Positions 19,446 to 28,902 of a DNA stretch of 64,000 bases are shown piece by piece. Each line of letters begins with the position of its first letter. The stretch's first letter is position 1. The notes below the pieces were generated by a model, which worked only from the letters and a program-made list of their open reading frames with translations, was not told the DNA's origin and searched no databases. The stretch spans positions 3,249,001-3,313,000 of the forward strand of contig VISH01000002.1 in NCBI GenBank assembly GCA_007827375.1, in the 5' to 3' direction. A program made the translations under genes and the position numbers. The DNA comes from Alteromonadaceae bacterium 2753L.S.0a.02. GTDB lineage: Bacteria; Pseudomonadota; Gammaproteobacteria; Pseudomonadales; Cellvibrionaceae.

Positions 19446-22103
19446 ATGCATCACACCATAAAACCAACACGCAACCCTTTGACCATACTCCTTATTACCG
19501 GTTGTATGTTAGCCTGTGATAAAACTGTAGAGGAATCGCCGCAACACACTAAATCAGCGCCTCACACACCCGCGTACCTGAATGCAGAACTCGACATTGA
19601 CACTCGCGTAGAAGACCTTGTAGCACGCATGGATATCGCAGAGAAAATATCGCAGATGTACAACGAATCACCCGCTATAGAGCGGCTTGGAGTACTCCCC
19701 TACGACTGGTGGAATGAAGCGCTCCACGGTGTCGCAAGAGCTGGAAAAGCGACAGTTTTCCCTCAAGCAATAGGCATGGCGGCGATGTGGAGTGACAAAC
19801 TCATGTTAGAAATTGCAACAGCAATTTCAGATGAAGCGCGAGCAAAGCACCACTATTTTCTCCAAAACCATGTCATATTCCGGTACACCGGTCTCACTTT
19901 CTGGTCACCCAACATTAACATTTTCCGCGACCCGAGGTGGGGTCGTGGCCAGGAAACCTACGGCGAAGACCCCTTTCTAACCGCGACCCTGGCCGTACCG
20001 TTCATTCGCGGTCTGCAAGGGAATGACCCCAAATACCTGAAGACCGCTGCCATGGCGAAACATTATGCAGTACACAGCGGGCCTGAAAAATCACGACATT
20101 CGGATAATTACATCGCAAGCTCAAAAGACTTATACGAAACCTACCTGCCCGCATTTGAAAAAGCGGTTGTTGATGCCAATGTTGAATCCGTAATGTGTGC
20201 CTACAACCGCGTTAACGGTGAACCTGCTTGCGGTAACGATCAACTGCTCAAAGACATACTGCGCGGCAAGTGGCAATTTCAGGGGCATGTGGTTTCCGAT
20301 TGTGGTGCAATCGCCGATTTTTATGCTCCCGAGGCCCACGCAGTGGTCCTGGCGCCAGCTCAGGCTGCAGCGTGGGCAGTGCGCAGCGGTACGGATCTGA
20401 ATTGCGGTACCGGACGCCTCAGTACATTTGCCAATCTGCATTTTGCCTTGCAACGCGGATTAATTACCGAAGCCGAAATCGATACAGCGGTAAAACATCT
20501 CTTTAAAACACGCTTCAAACTGGGTATGTTCGATCCCCCCGAACAAGTAACCTATGCACAAATACCCATGGATGTCGTTGGTTCAGAGAAGCATCTGGCA
20601 CTTACACAAAAAGCGGCAGAAAAATCATTTGTGTTACTAAAAAACGACGGCATATTACCGTTAAAAAAAGATATCACAGTCGCTGTTATAGGCCCTAACG
20701 CAACCAACCCTACTGTACTGGTGGGGAATTATCACGGTGAGCCAATAAAACCCGTGACACCCCTGCAGGGGATTCGAGATTACCACGGTGAAAAACGCGT
20801 GAGTTACGCGCCTGGTTCGGCGCTAGCGGCCAATCAATTTGGACATTTCGAAACCATCGAACCGAAATTTTTCTTTCATAAAAATATACAAGGTGAATTG
20901 CAACCTGGCTTAGAGGCGGCGTACTACCATGCCGATAAAAACAATGGCCGCGACACGAATCCGGTATTTAAGCGCATCGATGCCAACATCGATTTTTATT
21001 GGGCTCGCTCCCCCATAGATCAGACAGTTCGCGACGAATATAGTGTTGTATGGCAAGGGTATTTAAAACCTCTAGCCTCCGGAATTTACATGTTTGATAG
21101 CCGCGAGAAAATATATATTGATGGCGAAATCATCGAAGATGAAATTTACTTAAATGCTGATCAGCTATACAACTTCAAAGCGGAACAAACCTTTTTACAT
21201 GCGTTTTGGGGCCAACCATTAGAACCTTTTGCAAAGGTGCGTTGGATCAACCGTTCCGAAAATTTAATTGGCGCGGCGGTTTCTGTAGCGAAACACGCAG
21301 ATGTTATTATTTTTACCGGCGGTATTTCCGCAGATTTGGAAGGTGAGGAAATGGATGTGGTAGTCGATGGCTTTGATCACGGAGATCGCACACAAATCAA
21401 GCTACCCAAATCCCAGGGAGAGCTACTTAAAATACTTTACAAGCTCAACAAACCGATAGTGTTGGTTAATTTCAGTGGTAGCGCAATGGCTCTGAATTGG
21501 GAAAACGACCACGTGAATGCAATACTTCAGGGCTTTTACCCAGGTGAAGCAAGCGGTAGCGCGCTAGCCCGCATATTATGGGGAGAAGTGTCTCCCTCTG
21601 GCAGGCTACCAATTACCTTTTATAAAGGAACAGAGGATTTACCCGAATTTAAAGATTATAGTATGAACAACCGCACTTATAAATATTACCAAGGCGAAGT
21701 ACTCTATCCCTTTGGCCACGGTCTAAGCTATACGCAATTTAGCTACAGTGAGTTACGCGTACCTCAACAGATCGCACCCGATACCCCCCTATCAATTGAG
21801 GCTACAATTAGTAATACTGGTACCATACACAGTGATGAAGTTGTTCAGCTTTATGTAGCAATGAAGCAGGCTCCTGTAAAAGTCCCTCAAATCGAGCTCA
21901 AAGGGTTTCAGCGTGTCAATCTCGCGCCCGGTGAACAGCAAACAATTCTGTTTAACTTGAGGGGAGGCGATCTTACTTATATCGATGAGGATGGAACAAA
22001 AAAACCTTATGAGGGAAATCTCTACATCAGTGTTGGCAGCGGACAACCCAAGTATTTAAAAACACCTCAATTTGTTGAAACAACATTAAACATAAAAAAA
22101 TAA
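19446..22103 (+). CDS. GH3 beta-glycosidase with inserted PA14 domain (likely beta-xylosidase/beta-glucosidase)
   Basis: An 885-residue exported glycosidase. The ATG at 19446 gives an N-terminus ending LLITGCMLAC, a lipobox-like site, so outer-membrane or periplasmic anchoring is likely. GH3 landmarks: YDWWNEALHGVARAGKAT, WSPNINIFRDPRWGRGQET, GEDPFLTATLAV, KHYAVHSGPEKSRH, and SDCGAIADFY with the nucleophile Asp285. A PA14-type domain is inserted at about residues 483-598 in the second GH3 domain, followed by GEVSPSGRLPITFYKG and a fibronectin-III-like end (about 779-878). GH67 follows 24 nt later, so the likely substrates are xylo-oligosaccharides; glucosidase activity cannot be excluded. Confidence 0.92.
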   Translation: MHHTIKPTRNPLTILLITGCMLACDKTVEESPQHTKSAPHTPAYLNAELDIDTRVEDLVARMDIAEKISQMYNESPAIERLGVLPYDWWNEALHGVARAGKATVFPQAIGMAAMWSDKLMLEIATAISDEARAKHHYFLQNHVIFRYTGLTFWSPNINIFRDPRWGRGQETYGEDPFLTATLAVPFIRGLQGNDPKYLKTAAMAKHYAVHSGPEKSRHSDNYIASSKDLYETYLPAFEKAVVDANVESVMCAYNRVNGEPACGNDQLLKDILRGKWQFQGHVVSDCGAIADFYAPEAHAVVLAPAQAAAWAVRSGTDLNCGTGRLSTFANLHFALQRGLITEAEIDTAVKHLFKTRFKLGMFDPPEQVTYAQIPMDVVGSEKHLALTQKAAEKSFVLLKNDGILPLKKDITVAVIGPNATNPTVLVGNYHGEPIKPVTPLQGIRDYHGEKRVSYAPGSALAANQFGHFETIEPKFFFHKNIQGELQPGLEAAYYHADKNNGRDTNPVFKRIDANIDFYWARSPIDQTVRDEYSVVWQGYLKPLASGIYMFDSREKIYIDGEIIEDEIYLNADQLYNFKAEQTFLHAFWGQPLEPFAKVRWINRSENLIGAAVSVAKHADVIIFTGGISADLEGEEMDVVVDGFDHGDRTQIKLPKSQGELLKILYKLNKPIVLVNFSGSAMALNWENDHVNAILQGFYPGEASGSALARILWGEVSPSGRLPITFYKGTEDLPEFKDYSMNNRTYKYYQGEVLYPFGHGLSYTQFSYSELRVPQQIAPDTPLSIEATISNTGTIHSDEVVQLYVAMKQAPVKVPQIELKGFQRVNLAPGEQQTILFNLRGGDLTYIDEDGTKKPYEGNLYISVGSGQPKYLKTPQFVETTLNIKK

Positions 22104-22127
22104 CCGCGAAAAAAATGGAACTCCATC

Positions 22128-24308
22128 ATGCTTAAAAAACTAAATTATTTTAGTTTCATAATAGTCTCACTCGCATTGATATTGCCGGCTCAGGCACAGA
22201 AAATTTTCGAAGGGGAAGACGGCTATCGTTTGTGGCTAAAATACGACCTTATCAGCAACGATAAATTGCTCAAGCACTACCGAAAGCAGCTAGCATCGTT
22301 GTTTGTTACAGGCAACTCCGCAACCAGCGCTATTATTCGTGAAGAGCTCAGCCATGGAATCAAAGGCTTACTCGGTGAGGCTCTTAGAAGTACCAGTACA
22401 GCCAGTGAGTACATGTTACTGGTCGGCACGCCCACCTCATCACCTTTAATACACGATGCTAAGCTCGCCGAGCTGGAAAACTTAGGGGATGAAGGTTATG
22501 TCATCAAAACTCTCAAAATTGCCGGTAAGCCTGCTACCGTAATCGCTGCAAACACTGATATTGGTGCCCTGTACGGAAGCTACCACTTTCTGAGATTACT
22601 GCAAACGCAACAATCCCTTAAGCAATTAAATATTTCTGAAACACCAAAAATAAAAATTCGCACTCTAAATCATTGGGATAATCTCAATAGACACGTTGAG
22701 CGTGGTTATGCAGGCTCATCGATCTGGGATTGGCACAAGTTACCCGAATACAAATACCAACGCTACTACGACTACGCACGAGCCAACGCCAGCGTAGGCA
22801 TTAATGGCACGGTACTAAATAATGTGAATGCCAACGCACTCATTCTTACCCCCTTCTATATTGAAAAAGTTTCAGCACTCGCCGATATTTTCCGACCCTA
22901 TGGCATAAAAGTTTATCTCTCCGTTAAATTCAGTTCCCCACAGTTAATTGGTGGTATGGAAACATCAGATCCGCTCAAACCAGAGGTTCAAGCCTGGTGG
23001 CAAAACAAGGTCGCAGAAATTTATAAGAAAATTCCCGATTTTGGCGGCTTTCTGGTAAAGGCCAATTCCGAAGGGCAACCCGGCCCAGGTGATTTCGGCC
23101 GTAGCCACGCTGAAGGAGCCAACATGTTGGCCGAAGCACTCGAGCCTTATGGTGGAGTGGTTATGTGGCGGGCGTTTGTATACGCCAACGAAAAAAATGA
23201 AGAGCGTTCAAAACAGGCATACTCGGAGTTTAAACCGCTCGATGGAAAATTTCGCAGCAATGTTTTGGTTCAAGTTAAAAACGGCCCTATCGATTTCCAA
23301 CCCCGGGAACCATTCAGCCCACTATTTGGAGCAACACCGAAAACCCCGATGATGATGGAGTTTCAAATAACCATGGAATACCTGGGTTTCAGTACGCACT
23401 TTGTATATTTGGGCCCACTCTATAAGGAAGCTCTGGAAGCCGATAGCTATGCCAAAGGCGAAGGTTCAAGTGTGGCCAAGGTAGTTGATGGTTCGTTGTT
23501 CGACAACCCGATTTCCGGTATCGCAGGCGTTGCCAATATCGGCACGGATCGGAATTGGACCGGCCATATTATTTTACAAGCTAACTGGTATGTATTCGGC
23601 CGCCTCGCTTGGAATCACGAACTCAGTGCGCAACAAATTGCCGATGAATGGATTCGTATGACCTTAAGTAACGACAATACAGTGGTAGCTCCCATTAAAA
23701 ATATGATGATGACCTCGCGAGAAACCACCGTTAACTATATGACCCCCTTAGGCTTACACCACATTATGGGCGTTGGTCATCATTACGGACCAGGTCCCTG
23801 GGTAAAAGATTTGGGCCGCGATGATTGGACGTCTGTCTACTATCACCGCGCTGACGAAGACGGAATTGGATTTGATCGCTCTCCCAGCGGTGTTAACTCC
23901 GTCGAACAATATTATTCTCCATTACGCGAACAATTATCAAAACCTGAAACCACTCCCGAAAAATATTTGCTTTGGTTCCACCACCTACCCTGGGATTACA
24001 CCATTAAATCAAGCGGGCGCACCCTATGGAATGAGCTGGTACATCGCTACTATGAAGGGGCGACTGCAGTGAGCGGCATGCGTCAGACATGGAATGGCCT
24101 GCAGATAAAACTCGACCCGCTGCAATTCACGCAGGTTCAGATGGCACTGGAAATTCAGGAAAAAGAAGCCTATTGGTGGCGCGATGCCTGCGTACAGTAT
24201 TTTCAAAGCTTCTCGAAACGCCCCCTACCCGATGGTTTGCAGCACCCACAAAAAAACCTTGGAGAATATAAGGCCATGAAGTTTCCGTACGCTCCGGGCC
24301 AGGGCTAG
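22128..24308 (+). CDS. GH67 alpha-glucuronidase
   Basis: Removes (4-O-methyl)-glucuronic acid from the end of xylo-oligosaccharides. The 726-residue product starts with a signal peptide (LALILPAQAQ). The GH67 core is clear: RTLNHWDNLNRHVERGYAG, SIWDWHKLP, YDYARANASVGINGTVLNN. By analogy with Cellvibrio japonicus GlcA67A, whose spacing it keeps, Glu315 (KANSEGQPGP) is the acid, and Asp389 (GPIDFQPREP) and Glu417 (TMEYLG) the bases. It is co-transcribed with the GH3 gene, together acting on branched xylan oligomers in the periplasm or at the cell surface. A hairpin terminator follows at 24321. Confidence 0.95.
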   Translation: MLKKLNYFSFIIVSLALILPAQAQKIFEGEDGYRLWLKYDLISNDKLLKHYRKQLASLFVTGNSATSAIIREELSHGIKGLLGEALRSTSTASEYMLLVGTPTSSPLIHDAKLAELENLGDEGYVIKTLKIAGKPATVIAANTDIGALYGSYHFLRLLQTQQSLKQLNISETPKIKIRTLNHWDNLNRHVERGYAGSSIWDWHKLPEYKYQRYYDYARANASVGINGTVLNNVNANALILTPFYIEKVSALADIFRPYGIKVYLSVKFSSPQLIGGMETSDPLKPEVQAWWQNKVAEIYKKIPDFGGFLVKANSEGQPGPGDFGRSHAEGANMLAEALEPYGGVVMWRAFVYANEKNEERSKQAYSEFKPLDGKFRSNVLVQVKNGPIDFQPREPFSPLFGATPKTPMMMEFQITMEYLGFSTHFVYLGPLYKEALEADSYAKGEGSSVAKVVDGSLFDNPISGIAGVANIGTDRNWTGHIILQANWYVFGRLAWNHELSAQQIADEWIRMTLSNDNTVVAPIKNMMMTSRETTVNYMTPLGLHHIMGVGHHYGPGPWVKDLGRDDWTSVYYHRADEDGIGFDRSPSGVNSVEQYYSPLREQLSKPETTPEKYLLWFHHLPWDYTIKSSGRTLWNELVHRYYEGATAVSGMRQTWNGLQIKLDPLQFTQVQMALEIQEKEAYWWRDACVQYFQSFSKRPLPDGLQHPQKNLGEYKAMKFPYAPGQG

Positions 24309-24320
24309 CATAAATGGATA

Positions 24321-24353
24321 ACTCTTGACGGGTGCACGACACGCGTCAAGAGT
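24321..24353 (+). terminator. Hairpin terminator after the GH3-GH67 operon
   Basis: ACTCTTGACG and CGTCAAGAGT form a perfect 10-bp stem with a 13-nt loop, followed by CTTTG; the T-run is short, so it may be only moderately strong. It lies 12 nt after the GH67 stop. Confidence 0.65.
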
Positions 24354-24488
24354 CTTTGATTAGAAACAAACTCGCCGCGAATAATCTAAAGCAGCTGATA
24401 CTCAGCAAACTTTTACTATAATCGCGATGATAAGATGATTTCGGCCTATGCCCAAAAAACCACAAGCCCATACCGGGAGGAACTCGTC

Positions 24489-26576
24489 ATGCCTGTTGCA
24501 TATTATGTAGTTTTCGCCGCGGTGGTTGTCGCCTTGCTTTACGGAATTTTTGCGACCCGCTGGATTTTATCGTCGCCCACTGGAACCGCCAAAATGGTAG
24601 AAATATCCAGTGCTGTACAAGAAGGGGCTCGCGCATACTTAAACCGTCAATACAGTACTATCGCTGTAGTGGGTGTTATTGTCGGTATTATTCTCGCGTT
24701 CTTGCTAAATATCTGGGTTGCTATTGGTTATTTTATTGGCGCCGTACTTTCGGGTGTGGCGGGATACATTGGCATGAACATATCCGTTCGTGCCAATGTC
24801 AGAACAGCTGAAGCCGCGCGAAGTAAAGGATTAAAAACTGCGCTCGATATGGCGTTTCGTTCGGGATCTATTACCGGCATGCTGGTTGTCGCATTGGCGC
24901 TACTCGGTATTGCGGTCTACTACAGCATCTTGCAGTCACAATTTGATTTAGCCACGGCGGAAGGCTCCCGGCGAATTCTGGAAGCCCTTGTTGGTTTAGG
25001 TTTTGGAGCTTCCTTAATTTCAATATTTGCCCGTCTTGGCGGGGGTATATTTACCAAAGGCGCAGACGTGGGCGCAGACCTGTCCGGTAAAATCGAAGCG
25101 GGTATTCCCGAAGATGATCCCCGCAACCCCGCAGTGATCGCCGATAATGTCGGCGATAATGTCGGCGATTGCGCTGGTATGGCAGCAGACCTGTTTGAAA
25201 CATACGTGGTCACCATCGTTGCAGCGATGCTGCTGGGCGCATTGTTTTTTACAGGGGAAACCCGTGAAACTCTCATGCTCTACCCCTTATTGATTGGAGC
25301 AGTTTGTATTCTGGCCTCGGTTGTCGCCACATTATTCGTGCGTTTGGGTAAAAGCCAAAATATCATGAACGCGCTCTACAAAGGCTTTATCGCGAGCGCG
25401 CTACTCTCCGCTGTGCTTGTCACGATTACCACAGAATTTCAAATCGGACTGTCGCATACAATCGCGGGTACAGAGCTCACGGGTTGGTCTTTAGTGATCT
25501 GTGCAATGACAGGCCTCGGGGTTACCGGCTTAATCGTTTGGATTACCGAGTACTACACCAGCACCACCCACCGTCCCGTGAAAATGATTGCCGATGCTTC
25601 CACCACTGGGCATGCCACTAACATTATTCAGGGCCTGGCGATTTCCATGGAATCGACAGCGTTGCCTGTGTTAGTGATTTGTGCGGGTATTATAGTTTCC
25701 TATATTGCAGGCGACCTTTTCGGTATTGCAATTGCCGCGACCACCATGCTGGCACTCGCCGGTATTGTTGTTGCGCTCGATGCCTTTGGACCGGTTACCG
25801 ATAATGCCGGCGGAATCGCTGAAATGGCCGAGTTACCCGAAGAAGTTCGTAAAACTACCGACGCTCTCGATGCCGTTGGAAATACCACCAAAGCCATCAC
25901 CAAAGGTTATGCCATTGGCTCTGCGGGTTTAGCCGCGTTGGTATTGTTTACGGCTTATACCGCCGATTTGGAGCACTATTTTCCCCAACTGAATGTGAGC
26001 TTTAAATTATCAGACCCCTATGTCGTGATCGGATTATTTATAGGCGGTCTGCTGCCCTATTTATTCGGCTCAATAGCAATGCAGGCTGTGGGTAGAGCAG
26101 GTGGCAAAGTGGTGAATGAAGTACGTCGCCAATTCCACGATATTCCAGGCGTACTGGAGGGTACAACCAAACCGGAATACGGTGTGTGTGTTGATATGTT
26201 AACCAAAAGCGCGATTCGGGAAATGTTAGTTCCATCGCTGCTACCAGTACTTGCCCCTGTGGTTATCTATTTTGTGATTTCGTGGGTTGCAGACACCGCA
26301 GCAGCGTTTTCTGCATTGGGGGCAATGCTCTTGGGAACCATTGTTACCGGTTTATTCGTAGCAATATCAATGACTTCCGGCGGCGGTGCCTGGGATAACA
26401 CTAAAAAAACCATAGAAGACGGCTTGCACGGCGGCAAAGGTTCTGAAGCCCATCAAGCATCGGTGACTGGAGACACCGTTGGAGACCCCTACAAAGACAC
26501 AGCCGGACCCGCAGTAAACCCAATGATCAAAATTACCAATATTGTGGCCATTTTGTTGCTCGCCGTATTGGCTTAG
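24489..26576 (+). CDS. hppA: Membrane-bound proton-pumping pyrophosphatase
   Basis: Couples hydrolysis of pyrophosphate to ion pumping across the inner membrane. The 695-residue polytopic protein has the substrate-site motifs DVGADLSGKIEAGIPEDD, ADNVGDNVGDCAGMAADLFE, and near the end GGAWDNTKKTIEDG and GDTVGDPYKDTAGPAVNP. The motif GNTTKAITKGYAIGSAG has Lys468 where K+-dependent enzymes have Ala, so a K+-independent H+ pump is predicted. The ATG at 24489 follows a GGGAGG site; an in-frame ATG at 24435 lacks one. It is a single-gene unit with its own terminator. Confidence 0.96.
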   Translation: MPVAYYVVFAAVVVALLYGIFATRWILSSPTGTAKMVEISSAVQEGARAYLNRQYSTIAVVGVIVGIILAFLLNIWVAIGYFIGAVLSGVAGYIGMNISVRANVRTAEAARSKGLKTALDMAFRSGSITGMLVVALALLGIAVYYSILQSQFDLATAEGSRRILEALVGLGFGASLISIFARLGGGIFTKGADVGADLSGKIEAGIPEDDPRNPAVIADNVGDNVGDCAGMAADLFETYVVTIVAAMLLGALFFTGETRETLMLYPLLIGAVCILASVVATLFVRLGKSQNIMNALYKGFIASALLSAVLVTITTEFQIGLSHTIAGTELTGWSLVICAMTGLGVTGLIVWITEYYTSTTHRPVKMIADASTTGHATNIIQGLAISMESTALPVLVICAGIIVSYIAGDLFGIAIAATTMLALAGIVVALDAFGPVTDNAGGIAEMAELPEEVRKTTDALDAVGNTTKAITKGYAIGSAGLAALVLFTAYTADLEHYFPQLNVSFKLSDPYVVIGLFIGGLLPYLFGSIAMQAVGRAGGKVVNEVRRQFHDIPGVLEGTTKPEYGVCVDMLTKSAIREMLVPSLLPVLAPVVIYFVISWVADTAAAFSALGAMLLGTIVTGLFVAISMTSGGGAWDNTKKTIEDGLHGGKGSEAHQASVTGDTVGDPYKDTAGPAVNPMIKITNIVAILLLAVLA

Positions 26577-26591
26577 CTGTACCGCAAACAA

Positions 26592-26620
26592 AAAGCCCGG
26601 TTTTGCAGCCGGGCTTTTTT
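26592..26620. terminator. Probable bidirectional intrinsic terminator
   Basis: AAAAAGCCCGG-TTTTGCAG-CCGGGCTTTTTT: an 8-bp GC-rich stem with an A-run on one side and a T-run on the other. It lies just after hppA and could also stop minus-strand transcripts from ackA-pta. Confidence 0.85.
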
Positions 26621-26751
26621 AATCAACAATTATTCAACCAAATTTTATCGACACGGAAAGCGTCGTTTTTCACGGAGATTACTCCGTAAAACCACGCCAG
26701 AAACTTAGCCAAGCCCGAACACAATTAAGCCGGTTCGTTTTTATATATTTC

Positions 26752-28896
26752 CTAAAGGCTTTCGCTTTGCTCCGCCTGAATTGCGGTAAGTGCAATGGTA
26801 TACACGATATCATCCACCAACGCCCCGCGACTTAAATCGTTCACCGGTTTTTTCAGGCCCTGCAATACCGGCCCAATGCTCACCACATTCGCACTACGCT
26901 GCACAGCTTTGTACGTGGTGTTACCGGTATTCAACTCAGGGAATACAAAGACTGTCGCCTTACCAGCCACCGGACTCTGCGGTGCCTTGCTGGCAGCAAC
27001 GCTCGCTATTGCAGCAGCGTCGTATTGTAAAGGCCCATCAATAATTAAATCGGGTCGCATTTTTTTTGCAATTTCCGTAGCTGCACGAACCTTGTCTACG
27101 TCGGTTCCTCGTCCAGACTCGCCCGTGGAATAACTAATCATGGCAACACGTGGCTCTATACCAAACGCCACTGCCGATTGCGCCGATTGAATTGCGATTT
27201 CTGCAAGTTGCTGCGCATTGGGATTCGGGTTAACAGCACAGTCGCCATACACCAATACCTGGTCGGGCATGAGCATAAAGAAAATTGAAGAAACAAGACT
27301 GCAATCAGAACGCGATTTAATTAATTGCAGCGCCGGTCGAATGGTATTTCCCGTGGTATGCTCTGCACCGCTCACCAAGCCGTCCACTTCATTTTCGGCG
27401 AGCATCATGGTACCGAGAATGACCGAATCTTCCAATAAAGCTTCGGCTTGTGGCGGGCTCACGCCCTTGTGTTTACGCAATTCAACCATAGGGGCAACAT
27501 AGCGCTTACGAATCGAGTCTGGGTCGAGGATTTCGAGTTGTTCCGGCAGCTCCAAACCGTTAGCCTCTGCCACGCTTTGAATTTCATCGGCTTTACCGAG
27601 CAGAACGCATTTGGCAATTTGACGGGTGTGACAGATAATCGCGGCCTGAATGGTGCGCGGTTCGTTGCCCTCAGGAAGCACAATACGTTTTAAACTCTTT
27701 TGCGCCTGACGTACTAAAAAGTGGCGAAAAGCGGGCGGAGACATACGCACATCCTGGGGTAGTGAAGCGCGATCAGCAAGCCATTCGGTTTCCAGTGAAT
27801 GTGCGACTTCATCCATCACATCCAGCATACGCTGTACATCCTCAGCAGGGACTTCCTCACTCATAGTATCTAGCAGTTGCACCGTTGCCAATGAATCCTG
27901 CTCGGTTACCAATACCGGTAAACCGGTATTCACGGCGGTTTTACACAAAGTCATCACACGCTCGTCGGGCAGCATGTCACCGGTAAATAAAATACCGGCC
28001 AAAGGCACCCCATTGAGCACCGCTTGCGACACGGCCAACATAATGTCGGAGCGATCACCAGGTGTAACTATAAGGGTACCGGGTTTTAACGCGAATACCA
28101 TGTTGGGAACAGTACGCGCACAAAGCACCACAGAAGACATACGGCGCTGCACAATATTGCCAGCGTGAATCACACGAGCATTAAGATGTTTTGCGACATC
28201 CAAAGTACGCGGGGCTACAAACGATGGGTTCCAGTGAATAATTCCTAGGCAGCGAAAATCTTTATGTTTAAAAATGGGAAGCTTTTTCTTAACATATTCA
28301 ATATCTTGTTCGGCAATTTCCCATTCATCCACGGAATCGTCTGCTTTAACACGCTGCACCCCCTGTGGTGGCGCACCAACCTTATTGAGAATGCAACCGA
28401 GCAGTCGGGGATTATCAAGGCCGCCGAAAATACTCGCTGTAATACTGATGCGCTCATTGAGTTTTGCGGAGGAATAATGTTTTTTGGCTGACACCAAAAT
28501 AATGTCACTTCCCAGAGTGGTCGCAATTCGCGTATTGAGGCGCACGATGTAATCTTCGTTGGGACGTGGTACCAGGCCCTCAACCACCATTACGTCGGCA
28601 CCACCTGCAGACGCCTGAAAATTGGAAATAACTTCTTCCATCAAATCATCCAGCTCACCCGAAGCAACTTTGTGCTGTGCGTAAGACAGACTGATTGAAG
28701 GCGACGGCTGCAAACCGACAGTTTCACGAATTAAGGTATTGGAGCGACCTGGTCCGGTATCCGTTCCAAAAATTTGCGCTATGGGTTTAAAAAAAGCAAC
28801 ACGCACACCGAGTTGGTCCAAGGCGCGAACCAAACCCAAACAAACAGAGGTAAGTCCTGTACCCGAGGAAGTTGGTGCAAGATAAAAGCTATGCAT
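26752..28896 (-). CDS. pta: Phosphate acetyltransferase
   Basis: Interconverts acetyl-CoA and acetyl phosphate in acetate overflow and assimilation. The 714-residue long form has an N-terminal BioD-like P-loop and DRTGG region (YLAPTSSGTGLTSVCLGLVR at the start, PGDRSDIMLAVSQ later) and a C-terminal catalytic domain from about residue 390 (RIVLPEGNEPRTIQAA, VDGLVSGAEHTTGNTIRPAL, MISYSTGESGRGTDVDKV, FPELNTGNTTYKAVQRSA). The long form is usual in gammaproteobacteria. It starts 6 nt after ackA, so the pair is an operon. Confidence 0.96.
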   Translation of the reverse strand: MHSFYLAPTSSGTGLTSVCLGLVRALDQLGVRVAFFKPIAQIFGTDTGPGRSNTLIRETVGLQPSPSISLSYAQHKVASGELDDLMEEVISNFQASAGGADVMVVEGLVPRPNEDYIVRLNTRIATTLGSDIILVSAKKHYSSAKLNERISITASIFGGLDNPRLLGCILNKVGAPPQGVQRVKADDSVDEWEIAEQDIEYVKKKLPIFKHKDFRCLGIIHWNPSFVAPRTLDVAKHLNARVIHAGNIVQRRMSSVVLCARTVPNMVFALKPGTLIVTPGDRSDIMLAVSQAVLNGVPLAGILFTGDMLPDERVMTLCKTAVNTGLPVLVTEQDSLATVQLLDTMSEEVPAEDVQRMLDVMDEVAHSLETEWLADRASLPQDVRMSPPAFRHFLVRQAQKSLKRIVLPEGNEPRTIQAAIICHTRQIAKCVLLGKADEIQSVAEANGLELPEQLEILDPDSIRKRYVAPMVELRKHKGVSPPQAEALLEDSVILGTMMLAENEVDGLVSGAEHTTGNTIRPALQLIKSRSDCSLVSSIFFMLMPDQVLVYGDCAVNPNPNAQQLAEIAIQSAQSAVAFGIEPRVAMISYSTGESGRGTDVDKVRAATEIAKKMRPDLIIDGPLQYDAAAIASVAASKAPQSPVAGKATVFVFPELNTGNTTYKAVQRSANVVSIGPVLQGLKKPVNDLSRGALVDDIVYTIALTAIQAEQSESL

Positions 28897-28902
28897 ACTA
28901 CG

